16,506 nucleotides of DNA from Clostridiales bacterium UBA4696 (GTDB lineage Bacteria; Bacillota; Clostridia; Oscillospirales; Oscillospiraceae). Below, piece by piece: positions 1 through 6,524 of this stretch. The notes under the pieces were generated by a model. The model was not told the origin of the DNA and searched no databases. It was given only the letters and a program-made list of their open reading frames with translations. Where the stretch lies: assembly GCA_002404795.1 (NCBI GenBank), contig DHKK01000027.1, forward strand, positions 1,146 through 17,651, written 5' to 3'. The first letter of the stretch is position 1. Each line of letters begins with the position of its first letter. Made by a program: the position numbers and the translations under genes.

Positions 1-842
1 TTCATGCGGTAGGCCATGGAGGAGACGGAGATAAAGTGGTTCTTCTGATAGTAATACCGCTTGTTCTTCTGCAGCACCCGGCACAGGAGGACGGAGCCGG
101 AGATGAAGATCAGATACGTCCCCGCGATGACCATCAGCACGGCGATGAAGAACACCGCGATGGCGGTCAGCGGCTGCTTGATGGTCACGGCGATGTAGTA
201 CGCCGCACCGAGGATCCCGAAGCCCGCCAGGCCGAACGCCCAGCTCGCCTTCGGCGGCTTTTCGCCGTAGGATTCGCTGCGCAGAAGGGCCGCGGCGTTC
301 GTCCTGCAGACTGTCACCAGCGAGCGCAGGAACAGCAGCACGAAAATGCCGAGATACAGGATCGCCGTCATCGCCGTGGCCGGGACAGAGACGGTAAAGT
401 CCATCTGCACGTCGCCGCCCACGATGTTGACGAGCACCAGCTCAAAGAGCTTCCCGAGCGCAATGCCCAGCGCCTCGCCGCCCACGATGGCCACGAGCGC
501 CATCATGACCGATTCCCACGCAAGCACCCTGGCAAGATTGCCCTTGCCCATGCCGAGGATGTTGTAGAGGCCGAACTCGCGGTTTCTGCGGCGGATGAGG
601 AAGGAATTCGTATAAAACAGGAACAGAACGGCGAACGCCGCCATGACGAAGCTGCCCATGCTGAGGATCATCGGCATGGTGTCGCCGCCCGGGAAGGTCT
701 TGAGGACTGGGGAGGACGCCAGCGAGAGCAGGATGTACGTCATCATCACCATGCCGACACAGGTGAGCAGAAACGGCAGATACAGCCGCTTGTTCTTCGT
801 GATACCCTGCCAGGCCAGGCGCGGATAGAGTCTGTGCGTCAT
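1..842 (-). CDS. bceB: BceB-type ABC transporter permease, N-terminal part (cut by window edge)
   Basis: This is the permease half of a peptide-antibiotic resistance ABC transporter of the BceAB/FtsX-like class, which acts in the cytoplasmic membrane to protect cell-wall targets from antimicrobial peptides. The first 280 residues are visible; family members usually have about 650. Hydrophobic segments lie near residues 20-42, 57-82, 108-140, 150-178, 201-222 and 225-254. The stretch RRRNREFGLYNILGMGKGN (84-102) after the second segment is a family hallmark, and so is the motif ending SSMAYRM at the edge. The large extracellular domain and last four helices would lie beyond the window. The start ATG overlaps the stop of the upstream ATPase gene as ATGA, so the two are translationally coupled. 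The symbol is family-level; the Psd or Vra branch is possible. Confidence 0.93.
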   Translation of the reverse strand, partial: MTHRLYPRLAWQGITKNKRLYLPFLLTCVGMVMMTYILLSLASSPVLKTFPGGDTMPMILSMGSFVMAAFAVLFLFYTNSFLIRRRNREFGLYNILGMGKGNLARVLAWESVMMALVAIVGGEALGIALGKLFELVLVNIVGGDVQMDFTVSVPATAMTAILYLGIFVLLFLRSLVTVCRTNAAALLRSESYGEKPPKASWAFGLAGFGILGAAYYIAVTIKQPLTAIAVFFIAVLMVIAGTYLIFISGSVLLCRVLQKNKRYYYQKNHFISVSSMAYRM

Positions 843-1603
843 ACCCGCTCGCCTCCCGCCTGCAGGACGGTCAGCGCGTCCGTGATCTTCTGGTAGAGCT
901 GATCGTTGGTCATGCCGCCGCGGTAGAGCTGGTGGCAGACCTCGCCGTCCTTGATGAACAGGACCCGGCCCGCACGGCTGGCCGCGCGGACGGAGTGCGT
1001 GACCATGAGGATGGTCTGGCCGCCGGCACTGATGTCGGAGAAGACGCGCAGCAGCTCGTCCGTGGCGCGGGAATCGAGCGCGCCGGTCGGCTCGTCGGCC
1101 AGCAGCAGACGGGGGTTCGTGATGATTGCGCGGGCGACAGCCGCGCGCTGCTTCTGGCCGCCGGAGATCTCATACGGATATTTTTTCAGCAGCTCCGAGA
1201 TGCCGAGCTTCGCCGCAATGGGCTCGAGCCGTGCGCCGAGCTGGCTCTGCGGTACGCCCGCGAGCACGAGCGGCAGATAGATGTTGTCCTCGACCGAGAA
1301 GGTGTCGAGCAGGTTGAACTCCTGAAAGACGAAGCCGAGATTGTCGCGGCGGAAGGCGGCGCGGTCGGACTCGCGGATGGACGCGAGGTCCTTGCCGTCG
1401 AGCAGCACCTGGCCGGAGGTCGGCTTGTCGAGCCCGGCGAGAATGTTCAGGAGCGTGGTCTTACCGGAGCCGGATTCGCCCATGATGGCGACGTATTCGC
1501 CGTTTTCCACGCTGAAATTGATGTTTTTGAGCGCCTCGACCGACGCGCCCCCAAAGCGCGTCGTATAGACCTTGCGCAGGCCGTTCACTTCGAGAATCTG
1601 CAT
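839..1603 (-). CDS. bceA: BceA-type ABC transporter ATP-binding protein
   Basis: This is the ATPase that powers the BceB-type permease encoded next to it. The 254-residue product has every ABC motif: Walker A GESGSGKTT (42-50), Q-loop glutamine 94 in VFQEFNLLD, signature ISGGQKQR (146-153), Walker B LLLADE (166-171) followed by PTGALD, and switch histidine 203. The FRRDNLGFVFQEFNLLD region is typical of BceA proteins. The frame is open 60 codons further upstream, but I chose ATG 1603 because AGGAGG (1614-1619) sits 10 nt before it and residue 1 aligns with family starts. Its stop overlaps the permease start. The expected inducer is a cell-wall-active peptide sensed with BceS; the substrate cannot be told from sequence. 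Confidence 0.97.
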   Translation of the reverse strand: MQILEVNGLRKVYTTRFGGASVEALKNINFSVENGEYVAIMGESGSGKTTLLNILAGLDKPTSGQVLLDGKDLASIRESDRAAFRRDNLGFVFQEFNLLDTFSVEDNIYLPLVLAGVPQSQLGARLEPIAAKLGISELLKKYPYEISGGQKQRAAVARAIITNPRLLLADEPTGALDSRATDELLRVFSDISAGGQTILMVTHSVRAASRAGRVLFIKDGEVCHQLYRGGMTNDQLYQKITDALTVLQAGGERV

Positions 1604-1637
1604 AAGAAAAATGCCTCCTGTGAAAGTTTCTGCGCCA

Positions 1638-1666
1638 AGTATATCGCGCCAGGCTCCCCGCCGCCA
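1638..1666 (-). promoter_or_regulatory. Probable activator-dependent promoter of bceAB
   Basis: On the minus strand a -10 box TATACT (1643-1638) lies 34 nt upstream of the bceA start codon. The hexamer 17 bp further up (TGGCGG, 1666-1661) is a poor -35, which fits a promoter that needs the activator bound upstream. The transcript start would fall near 1631. Confidence 0.6.
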
Positions 1667-1675
1667 TCGATTCCG

Positions 1676-1712
1676 CTTACACTTTCCGGCTGCCGTCTTA
1701 CAGTTTTGTAAG
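1676..1712 (-). promoter_or_regulatory. BceR-like operator: perfect inverted repeat plus extra half-site
   Basis: CTTACA (1697-1702), four bases, then TGTAAG (1707-1712) form a perfect 6-bp inverted repeat that fits the BceR consensus TNACA-N4-TGTAA known from Bacillus. A third CTTACA (1676-1681) lies exactly 21 bp from the first, on the same DNA face. The full site is centred about 61 bp upstream of the bceA -10 box. It most likely binds the response regulator encoded at 3183-3854. No similar site is seen before bceR. Confidence 0.78.
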
Positions 1713-1732
1713 CTCCCCGCAGTCCGCTGCGC

Positions 1733-1754
1733 GGGCCGATGTGGGCATCGGCCC
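1733..1754. repeat. Palindrome with 9-bp stem (GGGCCGATG)
   Basis: GGGCCGATG (1733-1741), loop TGGG, and CATCGGCCC (1746-1754) form a perfect hairpin. It has no T-tract on either side, so it is not a standard terminator. Only one copy is in the window. It looks like an extragenic palindromic repeat. Confidence 0.55.
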
Positions 1755-1805
1755 CTACAGGCTCTCCCGCAAGAAGGTAACATCCATCTGGATTTCCACC
1801 GTATT

Positions 1806-1839
1806 TTCTATTGATAGCAGTCGTTCTAAGGCAACTTGT
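1806..1839 (+). repeat. 34-nt interspersed repeat, copy 1
   Basis: This 34-nt sequence beginning TTCTATTGA and containing TCGTTCT and AGGCAACT matches 16461-16494 in the same orientation with 5 differences. Both copies lie in non-coding DNA about 14.6 kb apart. No function is known to me. Confidence 0.65.
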
Positions 1840-1983
1840 TGCAGATTTGATACCCCCCGTATCAGGCGGCGCGTAGTAAGACACACGTAGGGTGACTATC
1901 GTGTGGAACGCCAGACTAAAACATCGGTTCCTGCCTGAATTCAGATGCAGCATGCACCAAACGTAACCAAGCGCCCTTTTCTC

Positions 1984-2017
1984 CCCTATCTTTTCCCGCG
2001 CAAGGGAAAAGATAGGG
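1984..2017. repeat. Perfect 14-bp inverted repeat
   Basis: CCCTATCTTTTCCC (1984-1997) and its exact complement (2004-2017) flank the 6-nt loop GCGCAA. Neither strand shows a T-run after the stem, so it is not a canonical intrinsic terminator. It could still stop or protect the 3' end of the bceRS transcript, which reads through here on the minus strand. Confidence 0.7.
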
Positions 2018-2054
2018 CCGTCGGAGACATCCGGCAGTTGCAAATCTGCGACAA

Positions 2055-2110
2055 CCTCTCAGTCAGCCTGCGGCTGACAGCTCCCCTGCTAGGGGAGCCT
2101 TTAGGGTGCG
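2055..2110 (+). repeat. Double-hairpin palindromic repeat, copy 1
   Basis: The unit starts CCTCTCAGTCAGC and folds into two successive hairpins. GTCAGCC/GGCTGAC (2062-2068, 2072-2078) is followed by GCTCCCCT/AGGGGAGC (2080-2087, 2091-2098), then an AGGGTGCG tail. It is closely related to 2142-2194 and to 16348-16402. Confidence 0.8.
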
Positions 2111-2141
2111 CCGCCGGAGGTGCGTCGGAAATGGGAAATAA

Positions 2142-2194
2142 CCTCTCAGTCAGCTTCGCTGACAGCTCCCCTGGGAGGGGAGCCAAGGGGCGCG
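2142..2194 (+). repeat. Double-hairpin palindromic repeat, copy 2
   Basis: Same unit as 2055-2110: GTCAGC/GCTGAC (2149-2154, 2158-2163), then GCTCCCCT/AGGGGAGC (2165-2172, 2176-2183), ending GGGGCGCG. It ends at the base directly next to the bceS stop codon. On the minus strand it is therefore the first structure in the bceRS 3' untranslated region and may act as a terminator or stabiliser, although a T-run is lacking. Confidence 0.8.
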
Positions 2195-3181
2195 TTATTC
2201 CCGGACCTGGCGTTGGGAGAGGCCGATGCGGATGGCGGTGCCTTCGTCCGGGGACGATTCGGCGGTGATGGAGTGGCCGAGCTTCCGGCAGATCGTCCGG
2301 CACAGATAGAGGCCGAGGCCGCTGGCCTTCTGGTCGCCGCGGCCGTTGTAGCCGGTGTAGCCCTTTTCAAAGACGCGCGGCAGATCCTCCGGCGCGATGC
2401 CGATGCCCGTGTCGCGGATGACGAGCGTCTTCGGGTGCTCCATCGTGATGGTGATCGACCCCTCCCGCGTGTATTTGAGCGCGTTGGACAAGACCTGCTC
2501 CACCACGAACAGCAGCCACTTCTCATCCGTGACGCACGCCGCGTTCAAAGGCTCATAGCAGAGCTTCAGCTTCCGCGTGATGAACTCCCCGGCAAAGCGC
2601 CGCACGGCCTGCCGGACGATCGCGTCAAGATCGCAGGTGCGCAGCACAAAATCGCTGCCGCCGTCCGTCAGCCGCAGATAGACCATGACCATCCCGACAT
2701 ACTGCTCCGCACGCGAAAGCTCCTGCAGCAGCTGCCGGGCCTTGGGCGTGTCCTCCTGCTGCAGGGAAAGGCGCATGGAGGCGATGGGCGTCTTGATCTG
2801 GTGCGCCCAGAGGGTATAGTAGTCGAGCATGTCCTGATACCGGCTGCTCAGCTGGGTCTCCAGCGTGCGCTGCTGCGCGAGCAGCGCGCGGGTGAGCGCG
2901 CGGTAGTCCTCCTCTAAGATCGCCTGCGGCTGCGGAAGCGCCTCCGGCAGGGTGGGGAGGTTTTTCAGGATCTGCTGCAGCTCCAGATGCCGCTGCCGGA
3001 CGCGCCGGAAGTCCAGCAGCAGGATCACGAGCCCCAGCCCCGCGCACAGCGCCGACGGATACCATACCGCCGCCAGCGGCAGGTGGTACAGCCGGAACGA
3101 GACCAGAAACAAAAGGGCGAACAGCAAAAACGCCCCGATCTTCAGCGCCTTGGAGCGCAGATAATGCAAAAACAGCTTCAT
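2195..3181 (-). CDS. bceS: BceS-type intramembrane-sensing histidine kinase
   Basis: This is the membrane histidine kinase of the peptide-antibiotic module. In the known family it detects transporter activity through contact with BceAB rather than binding the drug itself. The 328-residue length is normal. Two transmembrane helices (about 13-31 and 37-57) are joined by only a few outside residues, with no sensor domain. The phosphoacceptor is His127 in the H-box WAHQIKTP. The catalytic domain has the N-box with Asn233, G1 DTGIG (257-261), F-box VFEKGYTGYNG (270-280) and G2 ASGLGLYL (286-293). The gene starts one base after the bceR stop, so the two are coupled. A repeat abuts its 3' end. Confidence 0.95.
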   Translation of the reverse strand: MKLFLHYLRSKALKIGAFLLFALLFLVSFRLYHLPLAAVWYPSALCAGLGLVILLLDFRRVRQRHLELQQILKNLPTLPEALPQPQAILEEDYRALTRALLAQQRTLETQLSSRYQDMLDYYTLWAHQIKTPIASMRLSLQQEDTPKARQLLQELSRAEQYVGMVMVYLRLTDGGSDFVLRTCDLDAIVRQAVRRFAGEFITRKLKLCYEPLNAACVTDEKWLLFVVEQVLSNALKYTREGSITITMEHPKTLVIRDTGIGIAPEDLPRVFEKGYTGYNGRGDQKASGLGLYLCRTICRKLGHSITAESSPDEGTAIRIGLSQRQVRE

Positions 3182-3182
3182 A

Positions 3183-3854
3183 TCATTCTACCAGATAGCC
3201 CGCACCGATTTTTGTCGTGATGAAGCCTGCCAGCCCCGCGCCGTCGAGCTTTTTGCGCAGACGCGCCATGTTGACCGACAGCGTGTTCTCGTCGACGAAG
3301 CTGTCGGTCTGCCACAAAGCCTCCATGAGCTTTTCGCGGCTGACGATCTTCCCCTTGTCCTGCAGGAGCGTCCAGAGGATGCGGTATTCGTTCTTGCTGA
3401 GCGGCAGCTTTTCCCCGTCCACGAGCAGCGACTGGTCGCCCGTCTGCAAAACAGCGCCGCGGTGCGAAAGCACCGGGCTGGCCGCGGCAAAGTCATACGT
3501 CCGGCGCAGAAGCGCCTGCACCTTGGCCGTCAGCACATCGAGGTCAAAGGGCTTGGCGATGAAATCATCCGCGCCCATGTTCATTGCCATGACGATGTTC
3601 ATATTCTCCGCCGCGGACGAGAGGAACATGACCGGCACGCGCGAGACGCTGCGGATCTGCGTGCACCAGTGATAGCCGTTGAAAAACGGGAGCGAGATAT
3701 CCAGCAGCACGAGCTGCGGGTCGAACGCCGTGAATTCGTCCATCACCGCGCGGAAGTTCTGCACGCACCGCGCCTCCAGCTCCCACTGTCTCAAATGCGC
3801 GCAGACGGCCTGCGCGATGCCGGGGTCGTCCTCGACCACCAGGATCCGGTACAT
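3183..3854 (-). CDS. bceR: BceR-type OmpR-family response regulator
   Basis: This DNA-binding response regulator is partner to the adjacent kinase and the probable activator of bceAB. The 223-residue product has a receiver domain (about 2-116) with acidic Asp9/Asp10, phosphoacceptor Asp52 in LLDISLP, Ser80 and Lys101. A winged-helix domain (about 128-223) follows, with recognition helix VDENTLSVNMARLRKKL (187-203) and the closing GAGYLV. The frame is open 19 codons further up, but ATG 3854 is preferred: AGGAGG (3862-3867) is 7 nt away and the protein then begins MYRILVVEDD like the family. It heads the bceRS pair behind its own promoter. A matching operator lies before bceA at 1697-1712. Confidence 0.96.
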   Translation of the reverse strand: MYRILVVEDDPGIAQAVCAHLRQWELEARCVQNFRAVMDEFTAFDPQLVLLDISLPFFNGYHWCTQIRSVSRVPVMFLSSAAENMNIVMAMNMGADDFIAKPFDLDVLTAKVQALLRRTYDFAAASPVLSHRGAVLQTGDQSLLVDGEKLPLSKNEYRILWTLLQDKGKIVSREKLMEALWQTDSFVDENTLSVNMARLRKKLDGAGLAGFITTKIGAGYLVE

Positions 3855-3882
3855 ACCGCCGCCTCCTTTTCTTTTTTGTTCC

Positions 3883-3911
3883 AGTATAGCACACCTGCCC
3901 GGCTGCCGCAA
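3883..3911 (-). promoter_or_regulatory. Sigma-A-type promoter of bceRS
   Basis: On the minus strand TTGCGG (3911-3906) and TATACT (3888-3883) are 17 bp apart, upstream of bceR. Unlike the bceA promoter it has a recognisable -35 and no BceR site, so steady basal expression of the two-component pair is likely. Confidence 0.75.
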
Positions 3912-3929
3912 GAAAAGGCGATTTTCCTC

Positions 3930-3958
3930 TTTCTTTATTGTGCGGAATCGTATATAAT
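3930..3958 (+). promoter_or_regulatory. Promoter of the lepB operon
   Basis: A consensus -10 TATAAT (3953-3958) lies in an AT-rich stretch, with a weak -35 TTTCTT (3930-3935) 17 bp upstream. The start would be near 3965, giving a leader of about 40 nt. It faces away from the bceRS promoter within the same 148-bp gap. It is the only clear promoter I see for the seven genes that follow. Confidence 0.65.
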
Positions 3959-4002
3959 ATTGGTATCTTTACGCTTCTTCCGAAATGGGGGATCTTTGGA
4001 GC

Positions 4003-4668
4003 ATGGAACAGGAAGACAAGAACCTGCACGCGCAGCAGCCGGACGAGGCGCAGACGCCTGCAAAGCCGCCGGAGCCGAAGGGCTACGAGGCCTATCTCAG
4101 CTTATTTGATCTGGTGCGGATGCTCGCGGTCATCACGCTGATGTTCGTGTTCTTTTTCCGCGTGAACGGCGTCAGCGGCAGCTCGATGTACCCGACGCTC
4201 GTGGACAAGGACTATCTGGTGCTGGAGAGCAATTTCCTCTACCGGAACGCCAAACAGGGCGACATCGTGGTTTTGTACACGCCGCCGTTCTCGGATAACG
4301 ACGAGCTGCTGGTCAAGCGCGTCATCGCGGTCGGCGGGCAGACGGTCGATATCGATTTTGATGCCGGCATCGTCTACGTTGACGGGCAGGCACTCGACGA
4401 GAGCTACACCTTCGAGCCGACATACCTGAGCTACGCCGAATACGGCAAGGCGCTCGACTATCCCGTCACCGTGCCGGAGGGCGAGCTGTTCGTCATGGGC
4501 GACAACCGCAACCACTCGGAGGACAGCCGCTTTTCCGACGTCGGCTGCGTCAAGAAAGAGGCTGTGCTCGGCAAGGTGCTGCTCGTCATCTTCCCGGGGC
4601 GGCAGACCAACGAACTCGGCGCCGTGACCGGTGGCCGGGACTGGCACAGATTCGGAGCAGTATCATGA
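4003..4668 (+). CDS. lepB: Signal peptidase I
   Basis: This membrane serine protease removes signal peptides from exported proteins. The 221-residue protein has a proline-rich cytoplasmic N-terminus, one membrane anchor (about 37-53), the box-B motif SGSSMYPT with nucleophile Ser61, the general-base Lys105 in VKRVIAVGG, and box E GDNRNHSEDSR (167-177). This is the standard type I signal peptidase layout. I prefer ATG 4003 over the in-frame ATG at 3985, because 3985 has no ribosome binding site while GGGGGA (3987-3992) precedes 4003. The first codons, ATGGAACAGGAA, also echo the starts of the next two genes. Its stop overlaps the next start as ATGA. Placement before rbgA and rnhB is common in Firmicutes. 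Confidence 0.95.
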   Translation: MEQEDKNLHAQQPDEAQTPAKPPEPKGYEAYLSLFDLVRMLAVITLMFVFFFRVNGVSGSSMYPTLVDKDYLVLESNFLYRNAKQGDIVVLYTPPFSDNDELLVKRVIAVGGQTVDIDFDAGIVYVDGQALDESYTFEPTYLSYAEYGKALDYPVTVPEGELFVMGDNRNHSEDSRFSDVGCVKKEAVLGKVLLVIFPGRQTNELGAVTGGRDWHRFGAVS

Positions 4669-5555
4669 AACAGGAAGCAAACAGCGAAGCAACGATGAAT
4701 ATCCAGTGGTATCCGGGCCACATGACCAAGACGCGCCGGATGATCGAGGCGGATGTGAAGCTTGTCGACGCCGTGTGCGAAATTCTCGACGCGCGCATCC
4801 CGCTCGCCAGCCGCAACCCGGACATCGACGCCATCTGCGGTGCGAAGCCCCGGATGATCATCCTCAACCGCATCGATATGGCCGATCCCGCCATGACAAA
4901 GCGCTGGGCGGAGCATTTCCGCGCGAAAGGTTACAGCGTCCTGCAGACCGACTGCAAGACGAAAAAGGGCATTTCCGGCTTCGTGCCGGCCGTGCGGGAG
5001 CTGCTGGCGGAAAAGCTGGCGCGCTACGCGGAAAAGGGACAGGTCGGCAGGCCGCTCAAGCTCATGATCGTCGGCATCCCGAACGTGGGCAAATCGACGT
5101 TCATCAACCAGGTCGCCGGGCGCAAGGGCGCCAAGGCGGAAAACCGCCCCGGCGTCACGCGCGGCAAGCAGTGGATCACGGTCGACCAGGGGCTGCTGCT
5201 TCTGGACACGCCGGGCATCCTGTGGCCGAAGTTCGAAGACCCGGAGGTCGGCATGCGGCTGGCCTACACGGGCGCAGTCAAAGAGGACGTCATCGACACC
5301 GAGACGCTTGCATGCCATTTTATGGAGCTTCTGGCGAAGTTCTACCCCCAGACGCTGCTTGAGCGCTACAAGCTCGAAGCGCCGGGGGGCGCGGACGGGT
5401 ATGACCTTCTGCAGCTGGCGGGAAAGAAGCGCGGCTATCTCGTCTCCGGCGGCGAGGTCAACACCGAGCGGATGGCGAAGGCACTGATGGACGATTACCG
5501 CAGCGGCAAGCTCGGCAGACTCACGCTCGAAAGCCCGGAGGAGCAGGACGCATGA
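4665..5555 (+). CDS. rbgA: Ribosome biogenesis GTPase RbgA/YlqF
   Basis: This circularly permuted GTPase is needed for late 50S ribosomal subunit assembly. The 296-residue product shows the permuted motif order: DARIP (42-46), G4-like NRID (68-71), G1 GIPNVGKST (137-145), G2 Thr165 in PGVTRGKQW, and G3 DTPGILWPKF (181-190). A C-terminal RNA-binding-type helical region follows. The usual G4 is NKxD; Arg replaces Lys here. Start 4665 has GGAG 7 nt upstream and the ATGA overlap with lepB. Family members usually begin at the equivalent of Met11 (MNIQWYPGHM), so a start at 4695 is possible. It overlaps rnhB by 4 nt. Confidence 0.95.
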   Translation: MKQEANSEATMNIQWYPGHMTKTRRMIEADVKLVDAVCEILDARIPLASRNPDIDAICGAKPRMIILNRIDMADPAMTKRWAEHFRAKGYSVLQTDCKTKKGISGFVPAVRELLAEKLARYAEKGQVGRPLKLMIVGIPNVGKSTFINQVAGRKGAKAENRPGVTRGKQWITVDQGLLLLDTPGILWPKFEDPEVGMRLAYTGAVKEDVIDTETLACHFMELLAKFYPQTLLERYKLEAPGGADGYDLLQLAGKKRGYLVSGGEVNTERMAKALMDDYRSGKLGRLTLESPEEQDA

Positions 5556-6175
5556 AACAGGAAACACCGATCGATCTGTGGCTCTATGAAAAAGAGGCGT
5601 TCGCAGACGGCTTTCAGCTGGTCTGCGGCGTGGACGAGGCCGGGCGCGGGCCGCTGGCCGGGCCGGTCTGCGCGGCGGCGGTGATCCTGCCGCCGGAGCT
5701 GGTGATCCCGGGCCTGAACGACTCCAAAAAGCTTACGGACAAAAAGCGCCGGGAGCTCTGCAGCGTCATCACCGCCGAGGCCGTCAGCTACGGCATCGCG
5801 TTTGCGAGCGAGCAGGAGATCGACGAGATCAACATCCTGCAGGCGACCTTTCTCGCCATGGAGCGGGCGATGGCGCAGCTGGCCCCGCAGCCGGACCTGG
5901 CGCTCATCGACGGCAACCGGGCCAGAGACTTCGGCCTGCCCGTCCGGACGATCGTGAAGGGCGACAGCCTGTCCGCCTCCATTGCCGCCGCGTCGATCCT
6001 GGCCAAGGTGACGCGGGACCGGCTGATGGAGCAATACGACGAGCAATACCCGCAGTACGGCTTCGCCGTCCACAAGGGCTACGGCACGAAGCGGCATTAT
6101 GCAGCGCTTCGGGAATACGGCCCCTGCCCCATCCACCGGCAGTTGTTTCTGAAAAAATTCTATGCGGGCACGTGA
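5552..6175 (+). CDS. rnhB: Ribonuclease HII
   Basis: This cytoplasmic endonuclease cuts RNA in RNA/DNA hybrids and removes misincorporated ribonucleotides from DNA. The 207-residue protein has GVDEAGRGPLAGPV (26-39) with catalytic Asp28 and Glu29 and the GRG motif that contacts the ribonucleotide-DNA junction. LIDGN supplies Asp120 and VKGDSLSASIAAASILAKV supplies Asp138, so all four metal-binding acids are present. Tyr177 in KGYGT is the conserved junction-sensing tyrosine. It starts inside the rbgA stop (ATGA overlap) and overlaps yraN by 14 nt. rbgA-rnhB adjacency is typical of Firmicutes. Confidence 0.97.
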   Translation: MKQETPIDLWLYEKEAFADGFQLVCGVDEAGRGPLAGPVCAAAVILPPELVIPGLNDSKKLTDKKRRELCSVITAEAVSYGIAFASEQEIDEINILQATFLAMERAMAQLAPQPDLALIDGNRARDFGLPVRTIVKGDSLSASIAAASILAKVTRDRLMEQYDEQYPQYGFAVHKGYGTKRHYAALREYGPCPIHRQLFLKKFYAGT

Positions 6176-6524
6176 TCTGCTCGGCCCCTGGGGCGAGGCA
6201 GCGGCCGCGGCGTATCTGCGGAAAAAGGGCTTCCGCATCGAGGCCATGAACTACCGTACCCGCCTCGGCGAGATCGATATCATCGCGGCAGACCGCCGCT
6301 ATCTCATCTTCTGCGAGGTCAAGCTGCGCAAATCGGCGGATTTTGCCGCCGCGCGGGAATTTGTCGACAGCCGCAAGCAGCAGCGGCTGCGCGCCACCGC
6401 GCTTTTGTACTTATCCCAGCACGAGTCAGAGCTGCAGCCGCGCTTCGACGTGATCGAGATCTACGCGCCCGCGGGCACACAGACCCGCCGCCCGCAGATC
6501 ACCCATATGGAGGACGCTTTCTGA
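6162..6524 (+). CDS. yraN: YraN/UPF0102 family endonuclease-like protein
   Basis: This is a small conserved protein with the fold of Holliday-junction-resolvase-like nucleases; its biological role is not settled. The 120 residues match the family pattern: GE..AA.YL (11-19), NYRTRLGEIDIIA (30-42) and IFCEVKLR (49-56). Glu37, Asp39, Glu52 and Lys54 are placed like the catalytic residues of a PD-(D/E)XK nuclease. The start lies inside rnhB and has no clear ribosome binding site, so translation probably depends on termination of rnhB. The stop and the next start share one base (TGATG). Location after rnhB is a common arrangement. Confidence 0.93.
   Translation: MRARDLLGPWGEAAAAAYLRKKGFRIEAMNYRTRLGEIDIIAADRRYLIFCEVKLRKSADFAAAREFVDSRKQQRLRATALLYLSQHESELQPRFDVIEIYAPAGTQTRRPQITHMEDAF

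Larger units (their letters stand above)
1604..2194. other. 591-bp non-coding gap between bceA and bceS
   Basis: No credible gene is seen here on either strand; the open frames have no family resemblance or ribosome binding site. The bceA side carries the promoter and operator. The rest is a string of palindromes and repeats described separately: 1733-1754, 1806-1839, 1984-2017, 2055-2110 and 2142-2194. Small extra inverted repeats are GCAAC/GTTGC (1831-1842), GATAC/GTATC (1849-1863) and CACACG/CGTGTG (1882-1905). I see nothing interpretable in 1906-1983. Confidence 0.8.

Noticed and set aside
36..896. Plus-strand open frame opposite bceB
   Set aside because: The composition is His/Arg/Asp-rich shadow coding, whereas the minus strand gives a clear FtsX-like permease.
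1984..2017. Intrinsic terminator
   Set aside because: The 14-bp stem is perfect but neither strand has a T-run after it, so it is listed only as an inverted repeat.
2055..2194. Possible CRISPR array
   Set aside because: Only two divergent units with internal hairpins, no uniform repeat-spacer pattern and no cas genes.
1585..2303. Open frames of 105-152 codons in the bceA-bceS gap
   Set aside because: They run through palindromic repeats, lack ribosome binding sites and resemble no protein family I recognise.
3985..4002. Longer lepB start at ATG 3985
   Set aside because: No ribosome binding site precedes it and it would lie about 20 nt from the predicted transcript start; ATG 4003 fits better.
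3950..4002. Riboswitch or T-box upstream of the lepB-thrC operon
   Set aside because: The predicted leader is only about 40 nt, too short for such an element, and no T-box core is seen.
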